A stretch of DNA of 64,000 nucleotides, from assembly GCF_001500125.1 (NCBI RefSeq), contig NZ_LQIV01000003.1:96692-160691 (forward strand). Reading direction: 5' to 3'. The stretch comes from Mycobacterium sp. IS-1742. GTDB taxonomy: Bacteria > Actinomycetota > Actinomycetes > Mycobacteriales > Mycobacteriaceae. The notes beneath the pieces are model-generated. The model was not told the origin of the DNA. It saw only the letters and a list, made by a program, of their open reading frames with translations, and searched no databases. Made by a program: the position numbers and the translations under genes. This document shows positions 45,115 through 54,240 of this stretch, piece after piece (position 1 is the stretch's first letter; the number at the start of each line of letters is the position of its first letter).

Positions 45115-46655
45115 GCACGGTGGCGGTCATCGGCGCGGGGCTGGGCGGGCTCGCCGCCGCCGCTCGCCTCGGCGCGGCCGGCCACCGCGTCACGGTCTAC
45201 GAGAGCGCGAGCACCGTCGGCGGAAAACTCGGCCTCCTCGAGCGTGACGGGTTCGCGTTCGACACGGGACCGTCGCTGCTGACCATGCCCGGCATCCTCG
45301 AGCAGCTGTTCCTCGACACCGGCGGCCCGGCCGACCTCCCGCTGACCCCCGTCGACCCGGCATGCGCGTATTTCTTCGCCGACGGCACCCGCCTCGAACT
45401 GCCCTTCGACCACACCCGGGTTCCCGCGGCGCTCGACGCGGCCCTGGGTCCCGGCGCCGGCGAGTCGTGGCGACGCCTGCACACCCGCTCCCGGCGGCTG
45501 TGGGAGCTGGTCGGTGACCCGGTGCTGCGCCGGCCGGTCTCACTGCCCGCGCTGGCCCGGATGGCTGTGCGCCCCGCTGATCTCAGGGCGGTCGCGCCAT
45601 GGCAGACCATCGACGGGCTGGGCCGCCGGGTGCTGACCGATCCGCGAATGCGGATGTGGCTCAACCGGTATGCGACGTACTCCGGCTCCGACCCGCGCCG
45701 CACCCCGGCGGTGCTGTCGGTGACGGCGTTCGTCGAGCAGGAGTTCGGTTCCTGGTACGTACCGGGTGGGCTGCGCCGCATCGTCGAGGCCGTCGAACAG
45801 CGCTGCGGCGCACTCGGGGTCGAGATCCACACCGGCGCGGCGGTCGACGCGGTGACGGTGTCGGGCGGGCGCACGACAGGGGTGCGGGTCGACGGGGTCG
45901 AGGTCTCTGCCGACGCGGTGGTCAGCGATGCCGACGCCGGCGTGCTGTACGAGCGGCTGCTGCCGCCACGTGCCGGCGGGGCGTTGCGGCGGCGACTGCG
46001 TGGGCGGTCCCCGTCGATGGGGGGCTTCGTGGTGCTGCTCGGCCTGTCCGGGCGGCGGCCGGGTCCGGCGCACCGGATCTACTTCCCGCGCGACTACGCT
46101 GCCGAGTTCGACGCGATCTTCGGGCGCGCCCCGCGACCCGTACCCGACCCCACCATCTACGTGCACGCACCGGACGACCCGGCGCTGCGCCCCGACGACG
46201 ATTCGGAGAGCTGGTTCGTGCTCGTCAACGCACCCGCACACAACCCGGCAGGCGGCGTCGACTGGGACGCTCCCGGCCTCCGCGAGCACTACACCCGACG
46301 TGTGCTCGACCTGCTGGCCGAACGCGGCGCCGACGTCCGCGACCGCGTCCGGTTCGTCGAGGTGATCACCCCCGCCGACCTGGAACGCCGTACCGGCGCG
46401 CCCGGTGGAACCATCTACGGCACCGCGTCGCACGGACCGCGCGCCGCGCTGCGCCGCCCGGCCAACCGCAGCCGCGTGCCCGGGCTCTACCTCGTCGGCG
46501 GCTCGGCGCATCCGGGCGGCGGCATCCCGCTGGTGCTGATGTCGGCCGAGATCGTCGCCGGTCTCATCGGGCCTGCCGGAAGCGCGGCGGTGTCGAACGC
46601 CGCACCCCGACCGCCAGCTGCACCATCCCGACGGCCCCGATTACCGTCCACGTGA
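45111..46655 (+). CDS. CrtI-family carotenoid desaturase
   Basis: A 514-residue FAD protein of the CrtI/CrtN/CrtD family. VAVIGAGLGGLAAAARLG at residue 4 binds FAD, followed by GGKLGLLERDGFAFDTGPS and the family's C-terminal block GLYLVGGSAHPGGGIPLVLMSAE. With a hydratase and a glycosyltransferase but no phytoene synthase in the cluster, a late 3,4-desaturation or oxygenation is more likely than phytoene desaturation; the sequence alone cannot decide. The last 30 residues overlap the converging phosphotransferase gene by 92 bases and are low-complexity, so the tail may not be functional. Confidence 0.78.
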   Translation: MSTVAVIGAGLGGLAAAARLGAAGHRVTVYESASTVGGKLGLLERDGFAFDTGPSLLTMPGILEQLFLDTGGPADLPLTPVDPACAYFFADGTRLELPFDHTRVPAALDAALGPGAGESWRRLHTRSRRLWELVGDPVLRRPVSLPALARMAVRPADLRAVAPWQTIDGLGRRVLTDPRMRMWLNRYATYSGSDPRRTPAVLSVTAFVEQEFGSWYVPGGLRRIVEAVEQRCGALGVEIHTGAAVDAVTVSGGRTTGVRVDGVEVSADAVVSDADAGVLYERLLPPRAGGALRRRLRGRSPSMGGFVVLLGLSGRRPGPAHRIYFPRDYAAEFDAIFGRAPRPVPDPTIYVHAPDDPALRPDDDSESWFVLVNAPAHNPAGGVDWDAPGLREHYTRRVLDLLAERGADVRDRVRFVEVITPADLERRTGAPGGTIYGTASHGPRAALRRPANRSRVPGLYLVGGSAHPGGGIPLVLMSAEIVAGLIGPAGSAAVSNAAPRPPAAPSRRPRLPST

Positions 46656-47256
46656 TGGCGAACGTGGTGCCCCAGCCCCATCCGAGCAGCGGCAGGCCGG
46701 CCGGCAACGCCGCGGCCCCACCCGCCGCCAACGCCACGACGATCAGCCGGGTCGGCCGTTCGGCGACGGTGACCGCGCCGACGCCCGGCATGCCGACCGC
46801 CTGGGCGCGCGACCGGATGTACTCGTGCAGCAGGACCAGGACGACCGCCGCGGCCACCCACCCGGGCGGCGCGCCGAGCGCCAGCAGCACACCGCCGAGC
46901 AGCACGTCACCGATGCGGTCGGCGACCGCGTCGACGATCGCGCCCAGCGGCCGGGCCCGACCCGTGCGCAGCGCGACCGCACCGTCGAGGGTGTCGAGCA
47001 CCCCGGCGCCCACGATCAGCGGCACCGCGAGCCACAGCCACCCGGCGCCGGCGACGCTGCCCCATACGACCACGGCCAACGCCCCGGCCAGCGCCAGCAC
47101 CCCCGCCGCCGACAGCAGGTCGGGTGGCACCCGCAGCACCGGCCCGGTGGCCAGCGCCCCCACCATCCGCAGCCAGCCGCGCGCCACACCCGACGGTCGG
47201 ACCCCGTCGTGCAGCGCCGACCAGCCGTCATCGTCGGCCGGGGGTCGTGGGCTCAC
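46564..47256 (-). CDS. CDP-alcohol phosphotransferase family membrane protein
   Basis: A 230-residue membrane enzyme that joins a CDP-alcohol to a second alcohol to make a phospholipid or phosphodiester. The CDP-OH motif reads DTLDGAVAL, then GAIVDAVAD: the acidic residues are complete, but the Arg normally following the Ala is Leu (an Arg is next). About six helices. GTG 47256 follows CAGGCT 6 bases upstream, a possible leaderless -10. PgsA-like or cardiolipin-synthase-like roles are possible; the essential housekeeping copies are likely elsewhere. It overlaps the carotenoid desaturase 3' end. Confidence 0.78.
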   Translation of the reverse strand: MSPRPPADDDGWSALHDGVRPSGVARGWLRMVGALATGPVLRVPPDLLSAAGVLALAGALAVVVWGSVAGAGWLWLAVPLIVGAGVLDTLDGAVALRTGRARPLGAIVDAVADRIGDVLLGGVLLALGAPPGWVAAAVVLVLLHEYIRSRAQAVGMPGVGAVTVAERPTRLIVVALAAGGAAALPAGLPLLGWGWGTTFAITWTVIGAVGMVQLAVGVRRSTPPRFRQAR

Positions 47257-47295
47257 AGCATCAGCCTGCCAGCATCCGCAAGGGCGGGGCGCGCG

Positions 47296-48135
47296 GTGAG
47301 CCGGGTACGCCGGCTGGCCACCGAAGTCCGCCGGACCTTCCCGGGCAGCGACCTGTCGCTGTGGGCGGCGGGCGCCACGTTCTTCGGGATCATCGGGATC
47401 GCTCCGCTGGCGCTGGTGTCGTTGTGGGCGGTCGGCGCCCTGGTCGGCCACGAGACCGTCACCTCGGCGATCGACGCCGCGGTCGGCGGTCTGCCCGACG
47501 GGCACGGCACCCCCCAAGCGCTGCGCACGCTCACCTCCGTGGCCCTGTCGATGTCGTGGGTGCAGGCCCTCGTCGTGCTCTTCCCGGCCAGCCTGTACGG
47601 CGAGGGGCTGCGCCGAGCGTTCGTCCAGATGTCTTCTGCGCCCGACACTCTCACCGGATGGCGCGGCCGCGTCGGCCTACTCGGCGTGGCGGCGGTGGCT
47701 CCGCTGCTGCTGCTCGCGGTGCTCGCCTCGGCGCCCTACGTCGGCCCGCTCTACGACCGCGGGGGATGGTCGCTGATCTGGGGCATCGTGGTGGCCTTCC
47801 ACATCGTCTGGCTGACCGTGTCGACCGCATTGGTGGGGGTGTTCGGGTTGATCGGACCCGGCCGGCTGGCCTGGCGGCCGCTGCTGATCGGCGCATTCGG
47901 CACCGGCGCGATCCTGGCCGGATTTCTGCAGGGCTTCGTGCTGTTCCTGGCGATCCCGATTCCGTGGTCGGCGCCGTTCGGCGGCCTGCCCATCGTCGGC
48001 GCGGTGTCGGCTCTGGCCCTGTGGCTGTATCTGCTGCACATCCTGGTGCTCTGCGGCTTTCGCGTCACCGTCGCGCTCGACGACGTGATGCGCCCGGCCG
48101 GCCGACGGGTTCAGGACCGGGACACAGCGCCGTAA
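47296..48135 (+). CDS. YihY/BrkB-family inner membrane protein
   Basis: A 279-residue protein with about six membrane helices, of the YihY/virulence factor BrkB family (formerly and wrongly called RNase BN). It starts with a basic cytoplasmic stretch (SRVRRLATEVRRTF), then helices such as AAGATFFGIIGIAPLALVSL and VGLLGVAAVAPLLLLAVL. Function is unknown; transport of lipids or ions has been proposed. GTG 47296 follows AAGGGCGGGG. It is divergent from the phosphotransferase gene across 39 bases, which may link the two in lipid metabolism. Confidence 0.82.
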   Translation: MSRVRRLATEVRRTFPGSDLSLWAAGATFFGIIGIAPLALVSLWAVGALVGHETVTSAIDAAVGGLPDGHGTPQALRTLTSVALSMSWVQALVVLFPASLYGEGLRRAFVQMSSAPDTLTGWRGRVGLLGVAAVAPLLLLAVLASAPYVGPLYDRGGWSLIWGIVVAFHIVWLTVSTALVGVFGLIGPGRLAWRPLLIGAFGTGAILAGFLQGFVLFLAIPIPWSAPFGGLPIVGAVSALALWLYLLHILVLCGFRVTVALDDVMRPAGRRVQDRDTAP

Positions 48136-48213
48136 CGGAACCGGCCGGGAGTTAACGCCGCGGACACTGCGCGCTGCTGCAGGGGAAACGAGACGGTCTG
48201 ACGATCTCTTCTC

Positions 48214-49389
48214 GTGCAGACCAGTCAGGTCGACAACGCAACGACTTCCGCACGATCACCGCTGATCGCCACCTCTTCCGGGAACACCTTCGGGTGCCTC
48301 GTCCGTTTCGCGCTGGCCAACATCCGCCGCCGGCCCGCACGCTTCGTGCTGGCCGTCCTCGGTATCGCCCTGGCGATCGCCTGCGTGACGGTGGTGCGCA
48401 CGATCTCGTCGAGTTACGCGATCACCGGCGCTGATTCGGTCAGCGACGTGCTCGGTGACGCGCACCTGTGGGTGGTGCCCGCCGCCGGTGTGCGGTACGA
48501 CCCCGACACCCAGGCGCTGATCGCCGGAGGTGCCGCCCCGGCGATCGAGGTTCCCGCCGGGTGGAGCGCCACGCGGACACTGTCGGGACGCGCGGAGATC
48601 AACGGTGTCCCGGTGTCGCTGCGGGGCGACGACGAGACCCCCTCGGGCCGAGCGGTTTTCGGCGACACATTGGCCGAGCGGCTCGGTGTGTCCCCGGGTG
48701 ACCACGTCGACGTCGGGGGCCACGACCTGGTCGCCGAGGTCGCAAGCGCCGGTCATTCGGTCACGGTCGCCACCCCGGTCGCCCACGGGCTGGTCGGCGA
48801 CGACGGCTGGTGGACCGTGAGCGCACCGGCGGGACAGGAGAACCGGCGCGACCTCGCGCAGACATTCGGTGCGGCCACCGGTCTGGCCGCGACCGCCGAC
48901 CCGTCGCAGACCCCCGATCCGGGTGGAGGAGGTCTGATCTACGACACCGTCGGGGGCAACGGACCGCTGTCGTTCGAGCAGAAGTTCTCGGCGCTGTTCT
49001 CGGGCAAGGTGACGAGTTCGACGCTCGGCCTGATCTCGACGATCGGTCTGGCCCTCGGGTTCGTGATCGCGGTGTCGTCGTTCCTGGCCGCCGTCGCCGA
49101 ACGCAAGCGCGAGTTCGGGATCATGTCGAGCATCGGCCTCGCCGACGAGGTGCTCTACTTCTTCCTCGTCGAATCGGCGCTCGTCTTCGTCGCCGCCTAC
49201 CTCGTCGGAGTGCTGGGCGCGGGAGTCGCTGTCGCGCTGGTGATCCCGGGTATCGCGACACCGATTGCCTGGCTGCAGGCCGCCGGCATGGTCGCCGCGT
49301 TCATCCCCGCGATGGCGATCGTCGGGGCGCTCGTACCCGTGCACCGGTTGTTGCAACAACGTCCGGTCGACCTGCTGGGGGCCAGATGA
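48214..49389 (+). CDS. ABC transporter permease, FtsX/MacB-like
   Basis: A 391-residue permease with one N-terminal helix (FVLAVLGIALAIACVTVV), a large extracytoplasmic domain of about 200 residues, and three C-terminal helices, the FtsX/MacB arrangement. The cytoplasmic loop ERKREFGIMSSIG that touches the ATPase is visible. The transported substrate is unknown; MacB-like systems export lipids, peptides or drugs. GTG 48214 is the best start. It overlaps the second permease by 4 bases (ATGA). Confidence 0.82.
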   Translation: MQTSQVDNATTSARSPLIATSSGNTFGCLVRFALANIRRRPARFVLAVLGIALAIACVTVVRTISSSYAITGADSVSDVLGDAHLWVVPAAGVRYDPDTQALIAGGAAPAIEVPAGWSATRTLSGRAEINGVPVSLRGDDETPSGRAVFGDTLAERLGVSPGDHVDVGGHDLVAEVASAGHSVTVATPVAHGLVGDDGWWTVSAPAGQENRRDLAQTFGAATGLAATADPSQTPDPGGGGLIYDTVGGNGPLSFEQKFSALFSGKVTSSTLGLISTIGLALGFVIAVSSFLAAVAERKREFGIMSSIGLADEVLYFFLVESALVFVAAYLVGVLGAGVAVALVIPGIATPIAWLQAAGMVAAFIPAMAIVGALVPVHRLLQQRPVDLLGAR

Positions 49390-49952
49390 TCCGCCGGGGA
49401 CTGTCCTACGGGTGGCTGTCGACCCGCCGCCGCATCCGCGAGCTGATGCTGCCCGTCGTCACGACCGCGACCGGTGCGTTCCTGGTCGTCATCGTGTTCG
49501 GGATGTCCGGCGGGATCCGGGCGCAATCCGCGTCGCTCGGCCACGCCGACCAGATCGACCGCGCCGTCGTCCTCATCGCCATCAGCGTGCTGCTGGTCGG
49601 TGTCGTCGAGGTGGCCGTGGCCACCACGCGCACCGTCGCGCACCGCACCCGGGAACTCGGGGTGCTGGGCGCCAACGGAATTCCGCGTCTGCCGGTGGTC
49701 GCGGCGCTGCTCGTCGAACCCCTCGTCGCCGCGATGCTCGGCGCGCTGACCGGCGCGGCGGCGGCCGCGGTGGCGGGGGTCGTCCTCGGGGCCACCGGCC
49801 TCGCCGCCGGCGGAGTCACGGCCAGCGGCCTGCTCACCGGTGTCGCGACGGCCGTCGCGGTCAGTGTCGTCGCGGCACTGGCGACCAGCATCCCGCCCAC
49901 CTGGGCGGCCGCGTCGCGCCCGCCCATCCGCTCCCTGACCGCAGGAGGCTGA
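49386..49952 (+). CDS. Short FtsX-like ABC permease lacking the extracytoplasmic domain
   Basis: A 188-residue partner permease. It has the N-terminal segment RELMLPVVTTATGAFLVVI and three later helices, with the cytoplasmic contact loop HRTRELGVLGANG, but only about 20 residues where MacB/FtsX proteins have the large periplasmic domain. It probably pairs with the 391-residue permease to form an asymmetric heterodimer. It lies between that permease (4-base overlap) and the ATPase (1 base gap). Real rather than broken: both ends are intact and the frame is coupled. Confidence 0.78.
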   Translation: MIRRGLSYGWLSTRRRIRELMLPVVTTATGAFLVVIVFGMSGGIRAQSASLGHADQIDRAVVLIAISVLLVGVVEVAVATTRTVAHRTRELGVLGANGIPRLPVVAALLVEPLVAAMLGALTGAAAAAVAGVVLGATGLAAGGVTASGLLTGVATAVAVSVVAALATSIPPTWAAASRPPIRSLTAGG

Positions 49953-49953
49953 C

Positions 49954-50676
49954 ATGACCGCCATCGAAGAACGCCGAGACCACGACACGGCCACCTCGCC
50001 GCCGCTTCCGCTGATCGAGATCGCCGACGTGTGGAAGCTGCACAAACTCGGCGACGAAGTGGTGCGTGCGCTGGTCGCCGCGGACCTCACGGTGATGCCG
50101 GGCGAGTTCGTCTGCCTGATGGGGCCCAGCGGCAGCGGGAAATCCACGCTCCTCAACATCATCGGCGGGCTGGACCGCCCGACGAAGGGTTCGGTGACCG
50201 TCGCCGGGCGCGACACCCGCACCCTGACCGAGAGCCAGTTCGCCGCCCTGCGCCACGACACGATCGGGTTCATCTTCCAGAGCTACAACCTGATCCCGTT
50301 CCTGTCGGCGGTCGAGAACGTCGAGCTTCCGCTGATGTTCGAACCGTACGACCGCAAAGCGTTGCGCACCAGGGCGATCGAACTGCTCGAACTCGTCGGC
50401 CTCGGCCACCGCATCCACCACCAGCCGACCAAGATGTCCGGCGGCGAACAGCAGCGCACGGCGATCGCCCGTTCGTTGATCAGCAACCCGGCGCTCGTCC
50501 TCGCCGACGAGCCGACAGCCAACCTCGACCACCGCACGGGGGAGACGGTGGTGCGCATGCTGCGCGACCTGTGTTCGACGCTCGGTGTCACGGTCGTCGC
50601 CAGCACCCACGACCCCACGGTGGCCGACGAAGCGAGCCGTGTCGTCCGGATGAAAGACGGACAGATCGTCAACTGA
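49954..50676 (+). CDS. ABC transporter ATP-binding protein, LolD/MacB-like
   Basis: A 240-residue ATPase serving the two permeases above. Walker A is GPSGSGKST near residue 60, the Q-loop FIFQSYNLIPFLS, signature MSGGEQQRTAIARS, Walker B ALVLADEPTANLD and switch ASTHDPTVA. The Glu-Gln-Gln-Arg signature and the loop motif place it with LolD/MacB exporters. The gap to the permease gene is one base. An APC transporter gene follows after 22 bases, so a single message to 54230 is possible. Confidence 0.92.
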   Translation: MTAIEERRDHDTATSPPLPLIEIADVWKLHKLGDEVVRALVAADLTVMPGEFVCLMGPSGSGKSTLLNIIGGLDRPTKGSVTVAGRDTRTLTESQFAALRHDTIGFIFQSYNLIPFLSAVENVELPLMFEPYDRKALRTRAIELLELVGLGHRIHHQPTKMSGGEQQRTAIARSLISNPALVLADEPTANLDHRTGETVVRMLRDLCSTLGVTVVASTHDPTVADEASRVVRMKDGQIVN

Positions 50677-50698
50677 AACAACACTTTTCGGAGAATCC

Positions 50699-52210
50699 AT
50701 GACACAAGCTGAGGCCGCGCCGCCGACGGGGCGCGACGCGCTGATGACCACCGAACTCGTCCCCGAGCAGATCCTGCCCAAGGTGATGAGCACGTTCGGG
50801 CTCACGGCCGCATACGTGTTCATCATCTGCTGGGTCACCGGCTCGTCGGTGATGGCCGCCGGGGGGTGGACGGCCATCCCGATGTGGGTGCTCGGCATCC
50901 TCACGTTCCTGATCCCCGCGGGAATGGCCGTGGTGGAACTCGGCAACCTGTGGCCCGGTCAGGGCGGTGTGTACATCTGGGCCTACCGCACCATGGGGGA
51001 GACCTGGGGATTCATCGGCGGGTACCTGTCGTGGGTCCCGGTCATCCTCAACGCCGCATCCTCGCCGGCGGTGGTGCTGCAGTTCCTGCTCCTGGCCTTC
51101 CACGCCGAACTCGGGCTGACCATGAGCATCATCCTGCAGCTGGTGATCCTGTGGACGGTCATCGGGCTGGCGCTGGCCAAACTCGCCGCCAACCAACGGA
51201 TCATGAACGTCGTCTTCGTCGTCTACGGCGTGCTGACGCTGACGATCTTCCTCTGCGGGCTGCTCTACGCCGCCAAGAACGGTTCGGCGACCCCGTTCTC
51301 GTGGGAAGAGGCGACGATCCCGAACTTCGCGGTCGCCGGCTTCCTCTACGGCACGGTGCTGCTGTACCTGCTCGGCGTCGAGACCCCGTACAACATGGGC
51401 GCGGAATTCCTCTCGGTACGGCGCAGCGGTCCGCGGATGATCCTGTGGGGATCGACCGCGCTCGTGGCGATCTACCTGCTCACCACGCTCGGCACCATGA
51501 TGGCGCTGCCCGGTGACGAGATCGACCCGGTCACCGGCATCATCGGCATGCTCGACGTCGCCGGCTTCCCCGGTCTGATGGAGGTCTGCGCGGTCGTGCT
51601 GGCGTTCATCATCATCGTGGCGTTGATGACCTATCAGGTCGCCTACTCGCGGCTCATCTTCGTCTCCGGCCTCGAACGTCACCTGCCGCGCATCTTCACC
51701 CACCTCAACCCGCGCACGCGTAACCCGGTGACGGCCATCCTCATCCAGGGTGTCATCTCGTCGCTGATCCTGGTCGGCCTGTACTCGCAGAGCAGCATGG
51801 CCAACGTCACGATCTACCTGCAGGGCGGGCTGTCGACGGTGTGGCTGCTGTCCGGGTTCTTCTTCCTGATCCCGGTGATCATCGCCCGTAAGAAGTACGC
51901 GGATCGCTATGTCAACGAACAGTTCTGGCGCATCCCCGGTGGTATGGCCGGCGTGTGGATCACCGTCGTGGTCGGGACGCTGGGCACCATCGGCGGCATC
52001 TACTACTCGTTCGTCACACCGTGGATCGACGTACCCGCCGCGACGTGGATGACGTGGGTGGGCGGTATCAGCCTCGGCATGTTCGCCCTCGGCCTGGTCG
52101 TCTACATCTTCGGCCGCCGTTCGGCGCACAAGATGACCCAGGACGACGCGCTGGCGCACCTGGCGGTCCTCGACCTCAACAAATCCGACACCAGCCCTGA
52201 AGGGGTGTGA
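50699..52210 (+). CDS. APC-superfamily amino acid/amine permease
   Basis: A 503-residue transporter with about 12 helices. The conserved first-helix and second-helix region FLIPAGMAVVELGNLWPGQGGVYIWAYRTMG marks the amino acid-polyamine-organocation superfamily. It is followed 4 bases later by a copper amine oxidase gene, so it probably brings in the amine substrate (such as tyramine or phenethylamine). CGGAGAATCC precedes ATG 50699. The substrate prediction is from context only. Confidence 0.85.
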   Translation: MTQAEAAPPTGRDALMTTELVPEQILPKVMSTFGLTAAYVFIICWVTGSSVMAAGGWTAIPMWVLGILTFLIPAGMAVVELGNLWPGQGGVYIWAYRTMGETWGFIGGYLSWVPVILNAASSPAVVLQFLLLAFHAELGLTMSIILQLVILWTVIGLALAKLAANQRIMNVVFVVYGVLTLTIFLCGLLYAAKNGSATPFSWEEATIPNFAVAGFLYGTVLLYLLGVETPYNMGAEFLSVRRSGPRMILWGSTALVAIYLLTTLGTMMALPGDEIDPVTGIIGMLDVAGFPGLMEVCAVVLAFIIIVALMTYQVAYSRLIFVSGLERHLPRIFTHLNPRTRNPVTAILIQGVISSLILVGLYSQSSMANVTIYLQGGLSTVWLLSGFFFLIPVIIARKKYADRYVNEQFWRIPGGMAGVWITVVVGTLGTIGGIYYSFVTPWIDVPAATWMTWVGGISLGMFALGLVVYIFGRRSAHKMTQDDALAHLAVLDLNKSDTSPEGV

Positions 52211-52214
52211 ACGC

Positions 52215-54230
52215 ATGACCATGGACAGCACCGTGGCCGCCACCGAGACCACCGACGGCGCGGTCGCCTACCCGCTCGACCCGCTCACCGGCACCGAGAT
52301 CGAGGCGGCGGCGGCGATCATCATGGATTCCGATTACGCCACGCCGACACTGAAGTTCGTGATGATCTCGCTCGCCGAGCCGGCCAAGAACCCCAGCCTG
52401 ACCTTCGACGGTCTCGACGGCGTGCCGCGCCGGGCGTTCGCGACCATGTACGACGGGGCGGCCAAACTCGTCAGCGAGGCCGTCGTCGACCTCGGAGCAC
52501 GGGTCGTCGACTCGTGGCGCGCGGTGCCGGGCCGGTTCCCGTCCTATCTCGTCGAGCACATGACCGGCGTCGAGGAGGTCGTCCGGCAGGACCCGCGGTG
52601 GCAGGCGGCCATGCGCAAGCGCGGCGTCACCGACTTCGGTCTCGCGATGATCGACCCGTGGCCCGCGGGCTACTACGGCGGCCAGGACCACTACGACAAC
52701 TCACCGCTCATCTGCCGGCCGCTGACGTTCATGCGGGCGGCGCCGTCCGAACACGGATACGCCAGGCCGGTCGAAGGGCTGATCGTCACGTTCGACCTCG
52801 ACGCGATGCGGGTCGTCGACGTCGAGGACCACGGGGTGGTGCCGTTGCCGCCGACCGCGGGTAACTACAGCGAGCGGTTCATGTTCGACCCGAACAACCG
52901 GCCCGCGTTCACGCAGTTCCGCGACGACGTCAAACCGATCGAGATCACCCAGCCCGAGGGGCCGAGTTTCACCGTCGACGGTTGGCGGGTGCAGTGGCAG
53001 AAGTGGTCCATGCGAGTGGGTTTCAACCCCCGCGAAGGCGTCGTGCTGCATGAAATCACCTACACCGACCGCGGGGAGACCCGACCGATCGTGTACCGGG
53101 CGTCGTTGTCGGAGATGGTGGTGCCCTACGGCGACACCGCGCCGACGCACTGGAACAAGAACGTCTTCGACATGGGCGAGGTCGGGATGGGGTTCTCGGC
53201 GAACCCGCTGACGCTCGGATGTGACTGTCTGGGCGAGATCTTCTACTTCGACGGGACGGTCAACGATTCGGCGGGCAACGCGGTCACCATCCCGAACGCC
53301 ATCTGCATGCACGAGGAGGATTACGGGATCTCGTGGAAACACACCGACTTCCGCACCGGTGAGGTCGAGGTGCGGCGGTCGCGGCGGCTGGTGATCTCGA
53401 TGATCTGCACCGTCGGGAACTACGAGTACGGGTTCTTCTGGTACTTCTACAACGACGCCTCGATGGAGGTCGAGGTCAAGCTGTCGGGGGTGCTGACCAC
53501 CGGTGCCGTCGCCGACGGGGACGACCCGCGCTACGGCAAGATGGTGGCTCCCGGCATCTACGGACCCAACCACCAGCACTTCTTCAACTTCCGGTTGGAC
53601 ATGAGCATCGACGGCGCTGGAAACAGCGTGTACGAGGTGGATTCGATTCCCGAACCCGATCCGGCGCTCAACCCGCACCGCAACGCCTGGATCACCCGCG
53701 ACACCCTGGTGGCCTCGGAGGCCGACGGCGCCCGGGACTGGGACTGGTCCACCGGGCGGTACTGGAAGATCGCCAACCCGTCGAAGCGCAACGAACTGGG
53801 CGCCCCGGTGGCCTACAAGCTGACGCCGAAGGACGTCGTGCCGGTGATGGTGCAGGAGGGGTCCTACATCTATGACCGGGCGCGGTTCGTCCAGCACAAC
53901 CTGTGGGTGACGAAATACGACCCGGCGGAGTTGTACGCAGCGGGCGACTACATGTACCAGTCGGCCGACATGCAGGGCCTGCCGCAATACATCGTCGACG
54001 ATGCGCCGCTGGAGGACACCGACATCGTGCTGTGGTACACCGTGGGCGCCCACCACGTGGTGCGGCCCGAGGACTGGCCGGTGATGCCGTGCGCCTACAC
54101 CGGATTCCACCTCAAGCCGGTCGGCTTCTTCGACGGCAACCCGGCGCTCGACCTGCCGCCGTCACCGCCGAAGGCCTGCCACTCCCACCACGCGGGCCTG
54201 CCGGTCGCCGACGTCGCCCGGGAGTCGTGA
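52215..54230 (+). CDS. Copper-containing primary amine oxidase
   Basis: A 671-residue amine oxidase that turns a primary amine into aldehyde, ammonia and H2O2. Y403 in GNYEYGF is the tyrosine converted to topaquinone. Copper ligands are H453 and H455 in PNHQHFFNF, with the third His at 613 or 614 in GAHHVVRPEDWP. The catalytic base Asp lies in NVFDMGEVGMG. Length and the three-domain layout match actinobacterial enzymes such as AGAO. No signal peptide is visible. The aldehyde could go to the aldehyde dehydrogenase at 60329, although that gene is not adjacent. Confidence 0.93.
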   Translation: MTMDSTVAATETTDGAVAYPLDPLTGTEIEAAAAIIMDSDYATPTLKFVMISLAEPAKNPSLTFDGLDGVPRRAFATMYDGAAKLVSEAVVDLGARVVDSWRAVPGRFPSYLVEHMTGVEEVVRQDPRWQAAMRKRGVTDFGLAMIDPWPAGYYGGQDHYDNSPLICRPLTFMRAAPSEHGYARPVEGLIVTFDLDAMRVVDVEDHGVVPLPPTAGNYSERFMFDPNNRPAFTQFRDDVKPIEITQPEGPSFTVDGWRVQWQKWSMRVGFNPREGVVLHEITYTDRGETRPIVYRASLSEMVVPYGDTAPTHWNKNVFDMGEVGMGFSANPLTLGCDCLGEIFYFDGTVNDSAGNAVTIPNAICMHEEDYGISWKHTDFRTGEVEVRRSRRLVISMICTVGNYEYGFFWYFYNDASMEVEVKLSGVLTTGAVADGDDPRYGKMVAPGIYGPNHQHFFNFRLDMSIDGAGNSVYEVDSIPEPDPALNPHRNAWITRDTLVASEADGARDWDWSTGRYWKIANPSKRNELGAPVAYKLTPKDVVPVMVQEGSYIYDRARFVQHNLWVTKYDPAELYAAGDYMYQSADMQGLPQYIVDDAPLEDTDIVLWYTVGAHHVVRPEDWPVMPCAYTGFHLKPVGFFDGNPALDLPPSPPKACHSHHAGLPVADVARES

Positions 54231-54240
54231 CCCCGGCCGC

